Assembly: GCA_019188255.1 (NCBI GenBank)
Contig: JAETXT010000011.1
Span: 2,852,001 to 2,916,000 of the forward strand
DNA from: Verticillium longisporum
Taxonomy: Eukaryota; Ascomycota; Sordariomycetes; Glomerellales; Plectosphaerellaceae
DNA length: 64,000 nucleotides
Direction: 5' to 3'
The number at the start of each line of letters is the position of its first letter. Positions within the stretch are counted from its first letter, which is position 1. The translations under genes and the position numbers were made by a program. Shown here piece by piece: positions 47,350 through 58,209 of this stretch. A model generated the notes under the pieces. The model was not told where the DNA came from, did not search any database, and saw only the letters and a program-made list of their open reading frames with translations.

Positions 47350-50028
47350 TCAAGATCCCGGCCCAGACTGCGGAACCTCCTTGCCGCCGTTTCCGCCCTC
47401 TTGCTCCTCCTCCTCCTTCTGCTTGAGCTTGTCCTCGGCCTCCTTCTCGGCGGCCTCCTTCTCCTCCTCCTCGGGGTCCTTCTTGCCCTCGACCGGGAGC
47501 TCGACGTCCTTGACGGGGTGGATGAGCATGGGCGGGAGGCACATGCGTCCCTCGCCGCCGCGCAGGTGGCCGACCGTCTTGCCGTCCTTGGTGGCGTCCT
47601 CGACGAGCTCAAACTCCTCGCCGCCGTCATTGTTGACCTTGAGGCCGAGCCAGCGGCGGTAGAGGTTAGGGCCGAAGCCCGAGTTGTAGAACCACGTGAG
47701 GCCGCGCATGTTGTGCTCGCGCTGACCAAAGACAGACATGCGGCCACCGCCGCTGGCGCCGTTCTTGCCGGCGTTGAGGACGGCGCCAAAGTACTCAATG
47801 GGCCACTCGCGGTCGACGAACTGCGGGTGCGGGGCGAAGACGGCCTTGTAGCCGTGGTGGAAGGCGGCCGTCGCAGGCCACATTTCGGGGAACGCAAAGT
47901 GCTTCTTGTGGGCCGTCTCGCGGTGCATGGTCATGAGGAGGCGGCGGGAAAGGCGCGAGGCCGTGACGATGTGGGCGCGGCGCGGCGGCAGGGGCTCGGA
48001 GCGGTTGTTCTTGTTGTAGCCCGTAATGTCCTCGGCGAGGCCCCAAGTGGTGCCTTCCGGGTCAAAGATGGGGTTCAGGGCGATGAGATCGGCCTCCTCG
48101 CCGATGCCCCAAGCGCTCTTCTCCTTTTCGGAACCGGTGGGCGGCTTTGGGTCGTTCTCAGTCTCGAACCAATCGTCCTCGTCAGTGGGACGCTCAGGAC
48201 CCCAGATCGGCTTCTCCCCCGTTGTGGCCGGCTTGTCATTGCTCTTCGCGCCGGGGATATCGTGCCAAACGTTGTCGGCTTTCGTGGTGCCCATCTCAGT
48301 TTGGACGCGCGACATCTGGCGGAAATCCTCCCACGAGCCGTGGATGCTCGGGATGTAGAAACGAGAGTTGCGCTCCCAGAGACCCTTGCGAGGCTGCTCA
48401 CGCGTCCAGTTCTCCACCTTGGACAGCAGGTCGTAGTGGTGACCGGTGTAGCGAATGTCCATCTCCCACGACCAGTAGTAATCGTACTCGGGGTGGTTGT
48501 AGGCAAAGTACTGCAGGGCCATGGTCAGGCCACGGTACACACCGTGGACGGGCAGGTCTGGGCCCCTGCTGAACAGGTCGTGCATGCCTTGGTAGATGGA
48601 AAGCATCTGCGTCTCGGTCCAGAGTGTCACCAAGCCCCTGAACTCCTCAGGGATGCTATCCTTGATGCGTTGTTCGTACGCTTCATGATCAGCCCAGATC
48701 GGGTGAGCGCCGTCGTTCTTGACTTGGACCAGCAGGTGGATATCGTAGCGGCCGCCAGAAGCGAGGGAAAGCTCAGATATGATGGAGCGAATGTTCATGA
48801 TGTCGTCTTCACGGAAGAGGTATTCGTCCCACGCCCGGATGACGATGGCAGTGCGAGACCTCTTGTCGGAGTCGGCAATCTGCTCGACCTTGTCCGTGGC
48901 CCCGTTGGTCTTGGCAGGTGTCATGGTAGCGTTCGACTTGGTATCAGAAGGGGCGGCAGCTTCGGCGTCTCGAGCGGCCAGGGAGCCAGAGGACGAGCCA
49001 TCACCAATGTAGAAGCCGTGGGACGAAGGTGTGCGTGCGGGCAGTGACTTGTACCGAGCCTCGTTGCTCTGGTAGCACCGTCGCTGCGCATCAGCCCAGT
49101 TCACCTTGGTGTAATCGACTTTGGAGTCCTCCCAAACAGACGAGGAACCCTCGAGCTCGCCGTGCTCGCCGACGCCGAGACCCCCAGCGCGGAGAGAGTA
49201 ACCAAAGCCGTAGGGCCCGTATCTTCCGTACCGCTCGTAGCAGATGTCATCAGGCAAGCCAAGAAGCTCGTAAGAACCCAGGACATTGTCGGGGAAGCCC
49301 TGGGGGCGGCCCTCGTAGTAGCGAAGCGCAGGGACGCGGACCTTGTTGTCGGTGTCGAGGAAGCACTCGTGGACCTGCTCGGGATTGGTCGTGAAGATGG
49401 AGCCGGGGTGGTTGACAAAGAGCTTGCTCTCGGGCAGTCCACGCTTGGAAGCGGCATCGTCAATGCGGTCCTCTGAGGTCTGGGTGTCGGTGACGTTGAC
49501 GTCGAGGGCGTCCAGGGGCAGCTCGTCCAGCGAGCCCGGGTACTGGGGCTTGTTCTTGGAGACGGGGGTCAGGGTCCTGATGCCGCCGTAGTACCTTGTC
49601 AAGAAGTCAAACTGCTCCCAGAGCGGAGGAGGGTCGGGCTTTTTGGCGACCTTGCCTTCGGCTAACCTCTGGTTCTCGTTCTGGCTGGCGCGCACCAGAC
49701 TCATGATCATGATGCCGATGAACAGAACCAGACCCAGGCACATGTAGCGCACGATCTTGTTGGGCAGCCTGTAGAATTGTAGGCGGCCTGGCCGCTGGGG
49801 GCCGACGCTCTTCCTCGGCAGCATCAGGGCATCGCTTGTGTGGGACGAGGCCGATTGCCTCGAGCTCCCGGTGCTGGGGAGCGACTCGTCGGAGTAGATA
49901 TCAGAGTCATCGGATGATGCATAGTAGGCTTCGTCGTCGGACAGTCGCTCCTTCTGGACCTTTTCGTAGAAGGGCAGCTTCGAGGGCCGTCCTCGACGTG
50001 TGCGGAGGGGATTTGAGAGGAGACCCAT
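47350..50028 (-). CDS. DUF3405 family type II membrane protein
   Basis: A single exon of 892 residues. The frame is open upstream, but the first ATG is at 50028 (MGLLSNPLRTRRGRPSKL). The N-terminal 90 residues are cytosolic, basic then acidic/Ser-rich; one membrane helix lies at about residues 92-112 (RYMCLGLVLFIGIMIMSLV), so most of the protein would be lumenal. The body has the conserved features of fungal DUF3405: AIVIRAWDEYLFREDDIMNI, LWTETQMLSIYQGM, YFAYNHPEYDYYWSWEMDIR, YTGHHYDLL and GGRMSVFGQREHNM. The YYWSWEMDIRYTGH region with its acidic residues resembles a glycosyltransferase metal-binding loop, and the family is often suspected to be Golgi glycosyltransferases; the activity is not established. 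The last 60 residues are Glu/Lys-rich. It is antisense to a 636-codon open frame that I regard as a shadow. Confidence 0.88.
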   Translation of the reverse strand: MGLLSNPLRTRRGRPSKLPFYEKVQKERLSDDEAYYASSDDSDIYSDESLPSTGSSRQSASSHTSDALMLPRKSVGPQRPGRLQFYRLPNKIVRYMCLGLVLFIGIMIMSLVRASQNENQRLAEGKVAKKPDPPPLWEQFDFLTRYYGGIRTLTPVSKNKPQYPGSLDELPLDALDVNVTDTQTSEDRIDDAASKRGLPESKLFVNHPGSIFTTNPEQVHECFLDTDNKVRVPALRYYEGRPQGFPDNVLGSYELLGLPDDICYERYGRYGPYGFGYSLRAGGLGVGEHGELEGSSSVWEDSKVDYTKVNWADAQRRCYQSNEARYKSLPARTPSSHGFYIGDGSSSGSLAARDAEAAAPSDTKSNATMTPAKTNGATDKVEQIADSDKRSRTAIVIRAWDEYLFREDDIMNIRSIISELSLASGGRYDIHLLVQVKNDGAHPIWADHEAYEQRIKDSIPEEFRGLVTLWTETQMLSIYQGMHDLFSRGPDLPVHGVYRGLTMALQYFAYNHPEYDYYWSWEMDIRYTGHHYDLLSKVENWTREQPRKGLWERNSRFYIPSIHGSWEDFRQMSRVQTEMGTTKADNVWHDIPGAKSNDKPATTGEKPIWGPERPTDEDDWFETENDPKPPTGSEKEKSAWGIGEEADLIALNPIFDPEGTTWGLAEDITGYNKNNRSEPLPPRRAHIVTASRLSRRLLMTMHRETAHKKHFAFPEMWPATAAFHHGYKAVFAPHPQFVDREWPIEYFGAVLNAGKNGASGGGRMSVFGQREHNMRGLTWFYNSGFGPNLYRRWLGLKVNNDGGEEFELVEDATKDGKTVGHLRGGEGRMCLPPMLIHPVKDVELPVEGKKDPEEEEKEAAEKEAEDKLKQKEEEEQEGGNGGKEVPQSGPGS

Positions 50029-52551
50029 TATGGTCGACCTGCCCGTGCTCACTGCAGATGGAGGCGTCAGAGGAATGTTCTGCAGTACGCTGTTGTCTGC
50101 ACCCACAGATCCGTTGGAATGTAGTCAGATCAACTTTGACGTCGGGCAACGGCCCTTGGAATGGCGGGGCACTCGGTCGAGGGTTTGTTGCAGTGGTACA
50201 CGGAAATGGCTTGTGAATGTACGAGTTTCTGGGTGGCAGATGGGCGGCAGGGTGGATATGTGGTACAAGGTTAAAGTAGGGAGAAGCTCTCGCGATATGG
50301 CGGAGAATCAGTCAAGGCTATCTGACCTTGATGAGGCAGCAGTCCCAGCAAGCAGGTGCCAAGTTCGGTGGTCATCGGTCATCGGATGGAAACAGGAAGC
50401 CTGGCATTCGGGTCTTTGATTGGTCGATCATGCTGGCGACGTGACGGGTCGTTGTCAGGAGCAACGGGACATTCTTGACCAATCATATCTCTCCAGGTGT
50501 TCCGCCACGTACCGAAGTACCATGTACACCAGGCTCCCATCAACGCACCAGCCTCAGCCGGCCGCCAATTCTAATCATGTTCTGCCTGGGAGAGGCTCAG
50601 TACAGTCGAAGAGTAACAGTATCTCGAGAAATGCAACGTGACAAGGTTTCTCGCAGAAGCACACACACCATGTTAGCGGATTCAGCGTCATCCGTGGAGA
50701 GCCGCGGAGGAAACGTGGGAGAGGAGCGTTGACCGCCCTGATCGCTGCGCGTACTGTCTGCCTTGCTGTCATGTCATGACATGTCTGAGGTGAGGCATGT
50801 CAACCAAGACAAGAGAGGGCTGCATCTCGCAACTTCGAGACGAGCTCATCGGGATCGCTCGCTAGGTCAGCAAGGCACACTACATCAGCGAGGTCTCTCT
50901 GGATCGACGTCCCTCTCCCGAGGCATCCGCATCGCCGTTCCATGGTTGAAGGGGCCCAACAATGGGGGAATCCACCGCAACGGAAACCCCCTCAAAGATA
51001 ATGCTCTAAGCCTCGTGTCCAGGAACCATGAGGGTTTCGACTAACCTGCGGCCCTGTCGCCCGTCTCCGTGAGAGAATTTTCCTTGCCGCTCCGGTTCGT
51101 CTTCTTTTCCAGGGAGGGAGCAGGTATTTTACCTTACGCCGCCGTTTTGAAAGGGGCTGATGGCTATCTTGGTGTGTGCCATTTCTGTTTATGAGAGTTT
51201 GTCGATCGACGCACAGGTTGATTGGAGAGCCTACTCGACAGAGTCTACTCATGTTCCGCATCGGTTGAGACTCTCGGCAAAAGCCAACACTGCCCGACAT
51301 AATGAGACACCTATCGATGTCCTTCGAGGCGCCCAAGCATACAGGAACATCAGACAACAATACGCACAGCAAAACCCACAAAGAATCGACGACCCTAGTG
51401 CGACAACACCACCAGTCAGTCAGCCCCCCACCGACAATTCAGCAGACGTTGAACAACCAACCGGCATTGAACGACGAGACGGTGGACCACAGTAGGAGAG
51501 CGTTCCTCGTGTGGCCTGGTGTTGGCAGCTAACAGGCCCCTCACGTGGCAGCTGTGCATCGGCCTCGTTCGCTTGGGGTCCCGGCTAGCCAAAACCATGT
51601 CTTGATCACCATCAGCCCAACGTCATGTGGTTCGCCTCCTCGCCAAGCCTCTTTTCGCCAGTCTCTTTCCTCCCCCCGCCGCCCCTCGACAGGTCCAGTC
51701 ATAAACCGACACAACAGTGAATTGCAACATCAGCCCATGTCTTCAGACGTCGTACCCTGGTCTGGTCCCTTGTCGTGTTCGTTGCGGCCGGCGTTCGGTC
51801 TGACCTCCCCGGTCTGCAGCGGCAGGCCTCTTCGTGACTTGTGAGCATCCAAGTGGACTACAGTACGCGCTTGGGTAAACGTTATGCGCGTAACACCGCC
51901 TTGTTCATCAACCCGAGCGAGCGACCGCCCGTTGTGTCCTGCGCTTCCCAACAATGAAACCCCCCCTCTCCTCTCGTCAACGGCACATGCTTGTCTACCT
52001 ACCCTTGGTCTCTTATCTGACCTTGCACTAAAAAAGGCATGTATGGCATGTTGGAGGGACCTGGGTTCTCAACCAGCGCCCCCCTCTCCGACTTCGCGCT
52101 GAGGACCCAGCTTTTCCGCCCGAGACCTGCGGTCTGCGGTCGAAGCGTCCACTAGCATTTGACGTAAACCAGCGTCACCTGTGACATGATCCGCTGGCCT
52201 GCTGCCTCCGGCCTGCCGCCTCCCTATCGTCCGACCGAGACCCTACCGAGAATCCTGAGTCCTGGCCTACCCCGCATAGAAGTGTGTGCCGCTGCCTTTT
52301 CCCACAGGTCGCACGAACGATACTGGGCTACCTACCGTCTGCCCTGACCTAAGGTACCTGACCCTGGACCGCTTGGGCACCTTTGCAAGTGTGCGCGCGT
52401 GCTCTCTCTCCCTCCCTCTCTCGCACTCTTATGAAACAGACCTTGATCCCCTCTGGTTCCTCCTCCTCCTCTTTCCTTTCATCTCACTCTCTCTTCCTTG
52501 GACTTGGTCTCTTCACTCTCGAGCCTGTCCCTGAAGACCACTCGTCAGACA
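50029..52551. promoter_or_regulatory. Divergent upstream region, DUF3405 / luciferase-domain genes
   Basis: About 2.5 kb. No gene supported; frames are short. The right 300 bp are CT-rich and probably the leader of the downstream gene. Confidence 0.5.
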
Positions 52552-53884
52552 ATGGGTCTAGATGGCGAGCATATCAGTGCCCATGCCTGTCTAACATCGC
52601 CTGCCACCGTGGACATGTCACTCGACCCGTGTCCCACGACGCAGCTCCATGAGCTTCACCATGACCATGATGCCCACGCCACGTCTCTGCCGACCCCCAA
52701 CAGCGAGGCCCTAGCCGTCGAGCGTGAACTGGACATGGACAGCCTCGCCGTGGCCTGCATCGTCGCGCAAAAGCCCGTCTCCGTGACCCTTGACGGCCCC
52801 ACCATCTGCGCCCTGACCGTGTTCCTCGTCTGTCTCGTCCACTGCGTCGACACGCCGCTCGCCGAGTGCCTCATCGCCTCGGTGCCCCTCCTGCTGCTCA
52901 TCCACAACGACTACAACAATTTCCTGGGGCTCGGCCCCGGTGGCACGCCGCCTACCTTTCAGGGCTACGCCCGCATCGCCTGGCTCCGCCTCTGGGCCCT
53001 CCGCGATCCCTTCACCCCGCCCGACCCGGACCCCACACCGGGCCGCCTGCCGACCCGCGGCCGTCTCCTTGCCGGCAGCAACTCCCCGCCAAGGAGGAGC
53101 AACAGCGTCCACGGCGGCAGCAGCAGCAACACCAACGTGGACACCCTCCCCTACCGCCCCGGCCCTCGCCCCGTCGTCGCCGGCATCGCCCCGCAGCGCC
53201 AGCTCGACCAGCACGGCGCCAAGCCGCAGTACCGCGCCCTGCGCCGCACCCTCGAGCACCTCGCCGCCCGCCGACCCGGCCGCTTCGGCACGGCCCGCTC
53301 GTGCCTTGAGAAGCACGGCCTCGGCCTCTTTGCGCGCCACCCCGTCAACGTCACCTGCAACGGCGAGGTCTGCCACGTCCACGACTCGGACCACTCGCTG
53401 CACATGACGCTGCACCCGGACGACATTGCCGAGGTGCTGCGCAAGGGCTGGGGCCAGCGCCACCCGCTCGCACGTAAGGGCTGGTTCGGCGCCATGCCGG
53501 TGCCCGAGGAGTTTCTCATGGTGTACGCGCCGAGGGGTGAGTTTCCCGTTTCTTTTCTCTTTGTGTTTGCCAGCTCGGAAAAAAGAAACGAGAAGAGAGA
53601 GGGAAAATCATCAAAAAGATGTTGAGAAAACAAAATCTCGATTCATATCGCACTTACGTCTCCTCTTTTGGCGTCTTGCTGCACCGAGACTTCTTCACTG
53701 GCCTGCCCAAACATTGCTATACCTTGTTCCACACACTAACTTTGCTGACCTGAACTCAGACGACCAGGAGCTGCAGATCGTGTGCAGAATCATCGAGGCG
53801 GCCATATGGTACGTCACTGCCGAGAGTGAACAGATTGAGGTGCTCTACAGGTCGCGAACACCCTCCATCGCCTCTTCCAAATAA
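52552..53884 (+). CDS. Luciferase-domain (DUF5519-like) membrane protein
   Basis: Exon 1 (52552-53536) and exon 2 (53760-53884) join over a 223-bp intron to 369 residues. A hydrophobic N-terminal region (about residues 83-110: TICALTVFLVCLVHC, then ECLIASVPLLLLI) suggests a membrane anchor. After a Pro/Ser/Arg-rich linker comes the domain seen in fungal luciferase-like proteins: RFGTARSCLEKHGLGLFARHP, EVCHVHDSDHSLHMTLHPDD, then KGWGQRHPLARKGWFG, and finally PEEFLMVYAPR joined by the intron to DDQELQIVCRIIEAAIWYVT. The HVHDSDHSLHMTLHP segment is the strongest family signature. Despite the domain name, members in fungi are not known to emit light and their reaction is unknown. The intron join restores the family reading (YAPRDDQEL); reading through the donor gives a short low-complexity tail instead. 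Confidence 0.82.
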
Positions 53885-54162
53885 GGTGCTCACCTCTTTT
53901 CCTGGTGAGTTTTTACAAGTTAAACCCGAGAGAGCTTTCATGGCACCCCCCAGCTCTTAGTACTACGCGACATGCTTGATACCTAGGGTAGGTATGTACC
54001 TACCTGTACTTGAGCAGCCCCCCCTCCAGAATGCAAGGGAAAAAAGAAGAAGGAAAGGACATGTGGCTATAAATACAAAACACAATTCATACATGCTTTC
54101 GTGCGTGTGCCGTGACTGCAAGGCTTTGCGCGTCCCCCCGCCACCCCAAAAGAGTCCCAACG

Positions 54163-55578
54163 CTACTCGTCCTCCTCGTCGGCCTGTCCGCCTTTGGATC
54201 GCCGAAACTTCTCCCGCCCTGTCGCCAGCGACGCCTCGACGACGCGCCCGTCAAAGCTCCGCCCGTTCATCATGGCAATGCAAGCCTGCGCCGCCTGCGG
54301 CTCGCGAAACTTGACCGAGACGATGCCGTCGGGCTCCTCGTCAAAGAGGACGACGTTTGTGACGGCGCCGAGCTTGGCGCACTCCTCGCGCACGTCCTCC
54401 TTGATCTCCAGCAGCGCCGCCGGGTCCTCCTCGAGCTCCGCCAGCGTGAACATGTGCCGCAGCACCACGAGCCGGTCCCACTTGGACGCCGAGGCCGTCG
54501 GCAGCGCCGACGTGTCGTCGTCGCTCCAGTCGGCGAGCTTGGCGTCCAGCTTCTGCGTCTTCTTGATGATCTTCTGCCTGTCCCTGTCGCGGTCCGCGCG
54601 GCTCTGCTGCTGCTTCTGGGGCAGCGGTGCCGCGCCCTCGGGCGCCTTGCCCTTGGCGTCGGCGGCGCCGTTGTCGTCGTACGTTGTCTTCTTGTAGCTC
54701 GCGTCGGCGGCCTGCACGCGCATGCGGCCCGAGCCGCGGCCCGACGGCTCGATGCGCAGGTCCGTGTCGTCGAGCAGCATAATGGCCATCTCGACCGACT
54801 GGGGCTTGAAGAAGACGACGAGCGCGTCGCCCTTGAAGCCGCCGTCCTCGTCCGTGTACACCTTGATGCGCGGCCGCCCGCTGTCAATCTCCTCGGCGAC
54901 GACGCCGGCCTTGCGCGAGAAGAGCTCGTGCACCTCGTCGACCGTCGCGTCGCGCGGCAGGCCCGTGACGTAGACGGCCGTGTTCTGCCGCGGCGCCGGC
55001 GGCGCCTTTTGCTTCTTCGCCGGCCGGGGCCTCTTGGCGGGCGCCGCCTCCGCCGGCGTCTGGCTGCCGCTGTTGTGGGCGCTCTCGTCGGGGTCCTGGC
55101 GGAGGAACGGGTCCTGGTTAGTGCGTCTGTCCGAGGGGGTCACGGTTGCTGCGGAGCTGCTCTCGTAGCGATGAGAAGAGGAGGAGGAGGAGGAGACAAA
55201 GGAGAAAGAGGGTCCGGCCTGGGCGAAGGGCTGGCCTCGCGGTCCGGATTCGTGCACGGCGGCGCATACCTCGTTGCCGTTCAGCGGCGCATCTTTGCGT
55301 TTCCGTGACGCGCTGACGTCCTGGGCCGTGGTGGTGCTCCCGCTCTGGGCCAGCTCGGCTAGGTGGGCGTCCTGTTGTTGCAGCTCTCGTTCGTTGTCGT
55401 CGTCGTGGTCTGGGGGAAGGACCCATTTTCGTGTGGCCCGGTCGAACTCGAGCTCGGTGCCGTCCTCGTCATTGACGGCAATGTACTTGTTATCGAGGCG
55501 AGAGAATGAGATGCGATCGTCCTGGGCGAACGCGTCCTCCGACGTGGGCAACGGCGGATGCATTGTTGCGTCGGCCAT
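54163..55578 (-). CDS. CUS2: U2 snRNP factor Cus2 (Tat-SF1/HTATSF1 homologue)
   Basis: A single exon of 471 residues; the start is MADATMHPPLPTSEDAF. Cus2 binds SF3b and U2 snRNA and in yeast makes pre-spliceosome formation depend on ATP use by Prp5. An aromatic/acidic N-terminal motif (YIAVNDEDGTELEFDRATRKW) resembles the small repeat in Tat-SF1. A Ser-rich, disordered stretch follows. The first RRM starts near residue 199 (NTAVYVTGLPRDATVDEVHEL). A basic coiled segment (DRDRQKIIKKTQKLDAKLADW) precedes the second RRM, of UHM type (RLVVLRHMFTLAELEEDP, then VTNVVLFDEEPDGIVSVKF and NGRSFDGRVVEASL). The end is charged (KGGQADEEDE). It ends 278 bp from the converging luciferase-domain gene. Confidence 0.93.
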   Translation of the reverse strand: MADATMHPPLPTSEDAFAQDDRISFSRLDNKYIAVNDEDGTELEFDRATRKWVLPPDHDDDNERELQQQDAHLAELAQSGSTTTAQDVSASRKRKDAPLNGNEVCAAVHESGPRGQPFAQAGPSFSFVSSSSSSSHRYESSSAATVTPSDRRTNQDPFLRQDPDESAHNSGSQTPAEAAPAKRPRPAKKQKAPPAPRQNTAVYVTGLPRDATVDEVHELFSRKAGVVAEEIDSGRPRIKVYTDEDGGFKGDALVVFFKPQSVEMAIMLLDDTDLRIEPSGRGSGRMRVQAADASYKKTTYDDNGAADAKGKAPEGAAPLPQKQQQSRADRDRDRQKIIKKTQKLDAKLADWSDDDTSALPTASASKWDRLVVLRHMFTLAELEEDPAALLEIKEDVREECAKLGAVTNVVLFDEEPDGIVSVKFREPQAAQACIAMMNGRSFDGRVVEASLATGREKFRRSKGGQADEEDE

Positions 55579-55742
55579 GATCGCGGCTGTGGGTAGGCTG
55601 AGGGGTGGGAGATGGAAGATGGGAGATGGGAAAGTTCAGAAGCCGGGATTGAGATGCCTGAAGCTGCAGGAGCTCAGGGACGAGAGTGACGTTGAAGAGT
55701 GGGGGCGGCTGTTTGCGCGAAAGTGGGGGTCACATCGGTGTC

Positions 55743-55765
55743 TCCCTTACCTTACCTTACCTTAA
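55743..55765. repeat. CCTTA tandem repeat
   Basis: Four CCTTA copies followed by AGTAGGG. A short microsatellite, not a telomere motif (TTAGGG). Confidence 0.7.
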
Positions 55766-55950
55766 GTAGGGAGAGAAAGGTAGCTTCAAGATGTTCTCGA
55801 CGGGGACGAATTGGCAGACTCGTGAATACATAAAAGAGAAGAAGGCGAAGAAGGAATACAGTTGGACAAATTGCCATCTGTTTTTCAATCTGACAGTGAG
55901 GCCACCTGACCGTCAGACCATCCAACTCACAGGGTTCATGCACCCTACAC

Positions 55951-56010
55951 CTCTAACACCATGAGGCCTCATCGAACACCATGAGCCTCATCTAACACCA
56001 GCCTCATCTG
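55951..56010. repeat. Imperfect tandem repeat, about 20-bp unit
   Basis: About three copies of a unit like CCTCATCTAACACCATGAGG just downstream of the RPN13 stop codon, with small differences. Confidence 0.65.
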
Positions 56011-56056
56011 CACACCTGACCACCTTTTGAATGGCTACAGCCACCGGCTCATCGAC

Positions 56057-57636
56057 CTACTCCTTCTTTTCCTGCACAGTCTTCTTGACGCCTTCGACGA
56101 AAGCCTCAACAGCCTCGCCACCACCGAGGGGCATCCCGCCGCCCTGAAGGTACCCCCCATTGGCGACCTTGATCGTCAGAGCCTCGGCGATCGTGGGCAG
56201 GCCGCCGTCGCGAATGGCCATCGTCAGGCTACCCAGCCCCTGGTGGAACTGAGGACTCCTGAACACCCTCTCCAGCACATTCTTCTTCTCCGCGACACTG
56301 AGGGACGCCATGGCCGCGGCCGCAGCGTCTGCCGTCGGCTCCGAATCCCCCAAGTCCCCAGACCCAGTGGCGAGGACCAGGATTGCTGGCGGCAGGAAGC
56401 TCAGCAGGCTGTCAATGTACTCTTCCGACGCTGTGCGCAGCATGGGGATCGTGATCTCGTTGGGCAGAAGGTGGTTGAGATACGGGAAAGCCTTGTCGGC
56501 GCCGCCTGCGCGCTGCTGCTGGCCACCCTGCGCACCGCCGAGTCCGGCGTTCCCTTGTAATGACTGCAGGAAGTTCCTGACGGCAGCATCGGCATCCGTG
56601 GGCGCCCCGCTCGCACCCGAACCAGCTCTGCAACAGTGTCAGCCTCGCTTCCTCCTCAACAAGCTAGCGCGCCGTGATGTCCATGTGCCAAGCAAGAGTA
56701 GAGTCCCGAACCATGAGTCTTTTGGGTTGTCTAATAAAGTACAGCATGCCCCTGCCTCCGGCATTCGTCTTCAAATTCGCCCCCGCCCTTCCTCGAGGCC
56801 CCAATCTGAACGAGACCATGGACACCGAATCGCCCGCGCGGAATCACTGCCAACACGACCATGGGTATGACCTACGCTCGTGCTCCGTCACTGCCGCCCT
56901 CTCGGGCATCTTCGCCCTCTTCTCGGACATCTCCTCCCGTGGCGTCGGCGCCGGCACCGCCGCCGCCGCCCCTGTGGGCAGCGCGGCCGGACCTGTCGTT
57001 GTCGGCATCCTCCATCTCGTCATCGTCGTCATCATCGTCATCGCCCTGGTTTCCGCCCGACACTGGTGCGAGCTCGCGCTGCACGTCGACGTCCTCACCC
57101 TGCAGCAGCTCGTGGACTATGTCTCCAATCTTGCGGTCCCGGGGGCTGAACCAGCTGGGATCGCCGCTGGGGGACTGGGGCTTCGACTGCAGCCAGAAGA
57201 AGTGTCGGGCGGAGGAGGAGGCAAACTTGAGGACGAAGATGCGGCCATTCGCCTTGGAGGATGCCTTGTCGCCGCTGTGGTGTGGGATAAACTGGCCGTC
57301 GGTGGGCACCATGACGAGGTCGAGCTCGGGGTCATCCATGGGTTGATCGCGTTCGCGCCAGCAGAAGTGGATGAGGTCTGCAAGATTGTCTTAGCACCAG
57401 CAACGCCAGCAAGCAAGCAAAAGCAGGCTGTGGATGAACAAACCATCGTCGGAGTAGAGGTAGATGTAGCCGGGCCTGGGCTGCGGCTTCACCTTCCTGG
57501 GGTTTCCTTCGGACTGCAAGGCAAGAGGAGGTCAGTGAGTGGCGGTCGACAAAGCGGGTCGATGGATGGGTGTCTGGCGGCTCACCTCGACATCGCACAT
57601 GCCGGCCTTGAAGGTGATGAGTGGCAGGATCGACAT
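56057..57636 (-). CDS. RPN13: Proteasome ubiquitin receptor Rpn13 (ADRM1)
   Basis: Exons 57636-57586, 57513-57444, 57377-56876 and 56627-56057 join to 397 residues. Rpn13 sits on the 19S cap, binds ubiquitin through its N-terminal Pru domain and the deubiquitinase Uch37 (where present) through its C-terminal domain. Pru features: ITFKAGMCDVE, KVKPQPRPGYIYLYSDD, DLIHFCWRERD, then HHSGDKASSKANGRIFVLKF and RHFFWLQSKPQ. An acidic linker (a run of Asp) and Gly/Ala-rich segment follow. The C-terminal DEUBAD-like helices read NEITIPMLRTASEEYIDSLL, then SVAEKKNVLERVFRSPQFHQ and GEAVEAFVEGVKKTVQ. The third intron (248 bp) is placed by GTAGGT and TTGCAG and restores the frame. The DEUBAD region is retained. 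Confidence 0.93.
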
Positions 57637-58209
57637 GGTTATAGGTCTGCTGTGCGGATTCGATGAAATTGGGAAACAAAGTCGAGGGTCGCAGAAGGTC
57701 GAAAGGTGGCGGTAGAGGTGGATGATGTCGCCTGCAGGTTACGGCGTTGAGCACTTGCAATCAGTCGTTGGGTGGATGGAGCTTGCGATGGAGTTACGTA
57801 GAGCTTCGTGCCTGCCACTGCCACAGCGACAACCTGACGACCTGCCAGCCAGCCAGCGCCAACGGGCCGGCTGCTGGCGGTCGCCTGCAGCAATCGAGCG
57901 AGCTCCTCTCGGCTTATGTCATCCTGCCCCACCTCCGAGTGGGTGGTGGAGCCTTGAAGAGCCTCCCTGGCGCAGGCACAAGGCGGCCCGAGTCTATTCC
58001 GTGGATGAGGCGACAAGGACGGGGGGCAGGAGCGGGGTCCAGGTGCTCAGCAACGAGATTTTGACTGTGCTGAAAAATTTCGGTTCCCTCATCTGAACCC
58101 CACGTCAAATCTACCACCTTTCCTTTATCAACACCTCCTTCGCCCTTCCAATTCTCTCTACTCTTTCTCTCGCCTTTTCTCTCCACGACTCGACCTCTAT
58201 CCTTTCAAA
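57637..58209. promoter_or_regulatory. Divergent promoter region, RPN13 / eEF1B-alpha
   Basis: 573 bp between outward-facing starts. The 80 bp before the eEF1B ATG are CT-rich, typical of highly expressed translation genes in fungi. Confidence 0.5.

Larger units (their letters stand above)
55579..56056. other. Intergenic, between CUS2 promoter and RPN13 3' end
   Basis: 478 bp holding the CUS2 upstream region and the 3' flank of RPN13, both minus-strand. It includes a CCTTA repeat (55743-55765) and an imperfect repeat at 55951-56010. Confidence 0.6.

Noticed and set aside
47137..49047. 636-codon open frame on the + strand opposite the DUF3405 gene
   Set aside because: It mirrors a GC-rich conserved gene on the other strand, has Leu/Val/Gly/Arg-biased composition and shows no family; this is a codon-bias shadow.
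54112..55308. 398-codon + strand frame opposite CUS2
   Set aside because: Antisense shadow of a GC-rich gene with two recognisable RRMs.
55743..55765. Telomere-like repeat
   Set aside because: The unit is CCTTA, not the TTAGGG-type telomere repeat, and lies between two housekeeping genes.
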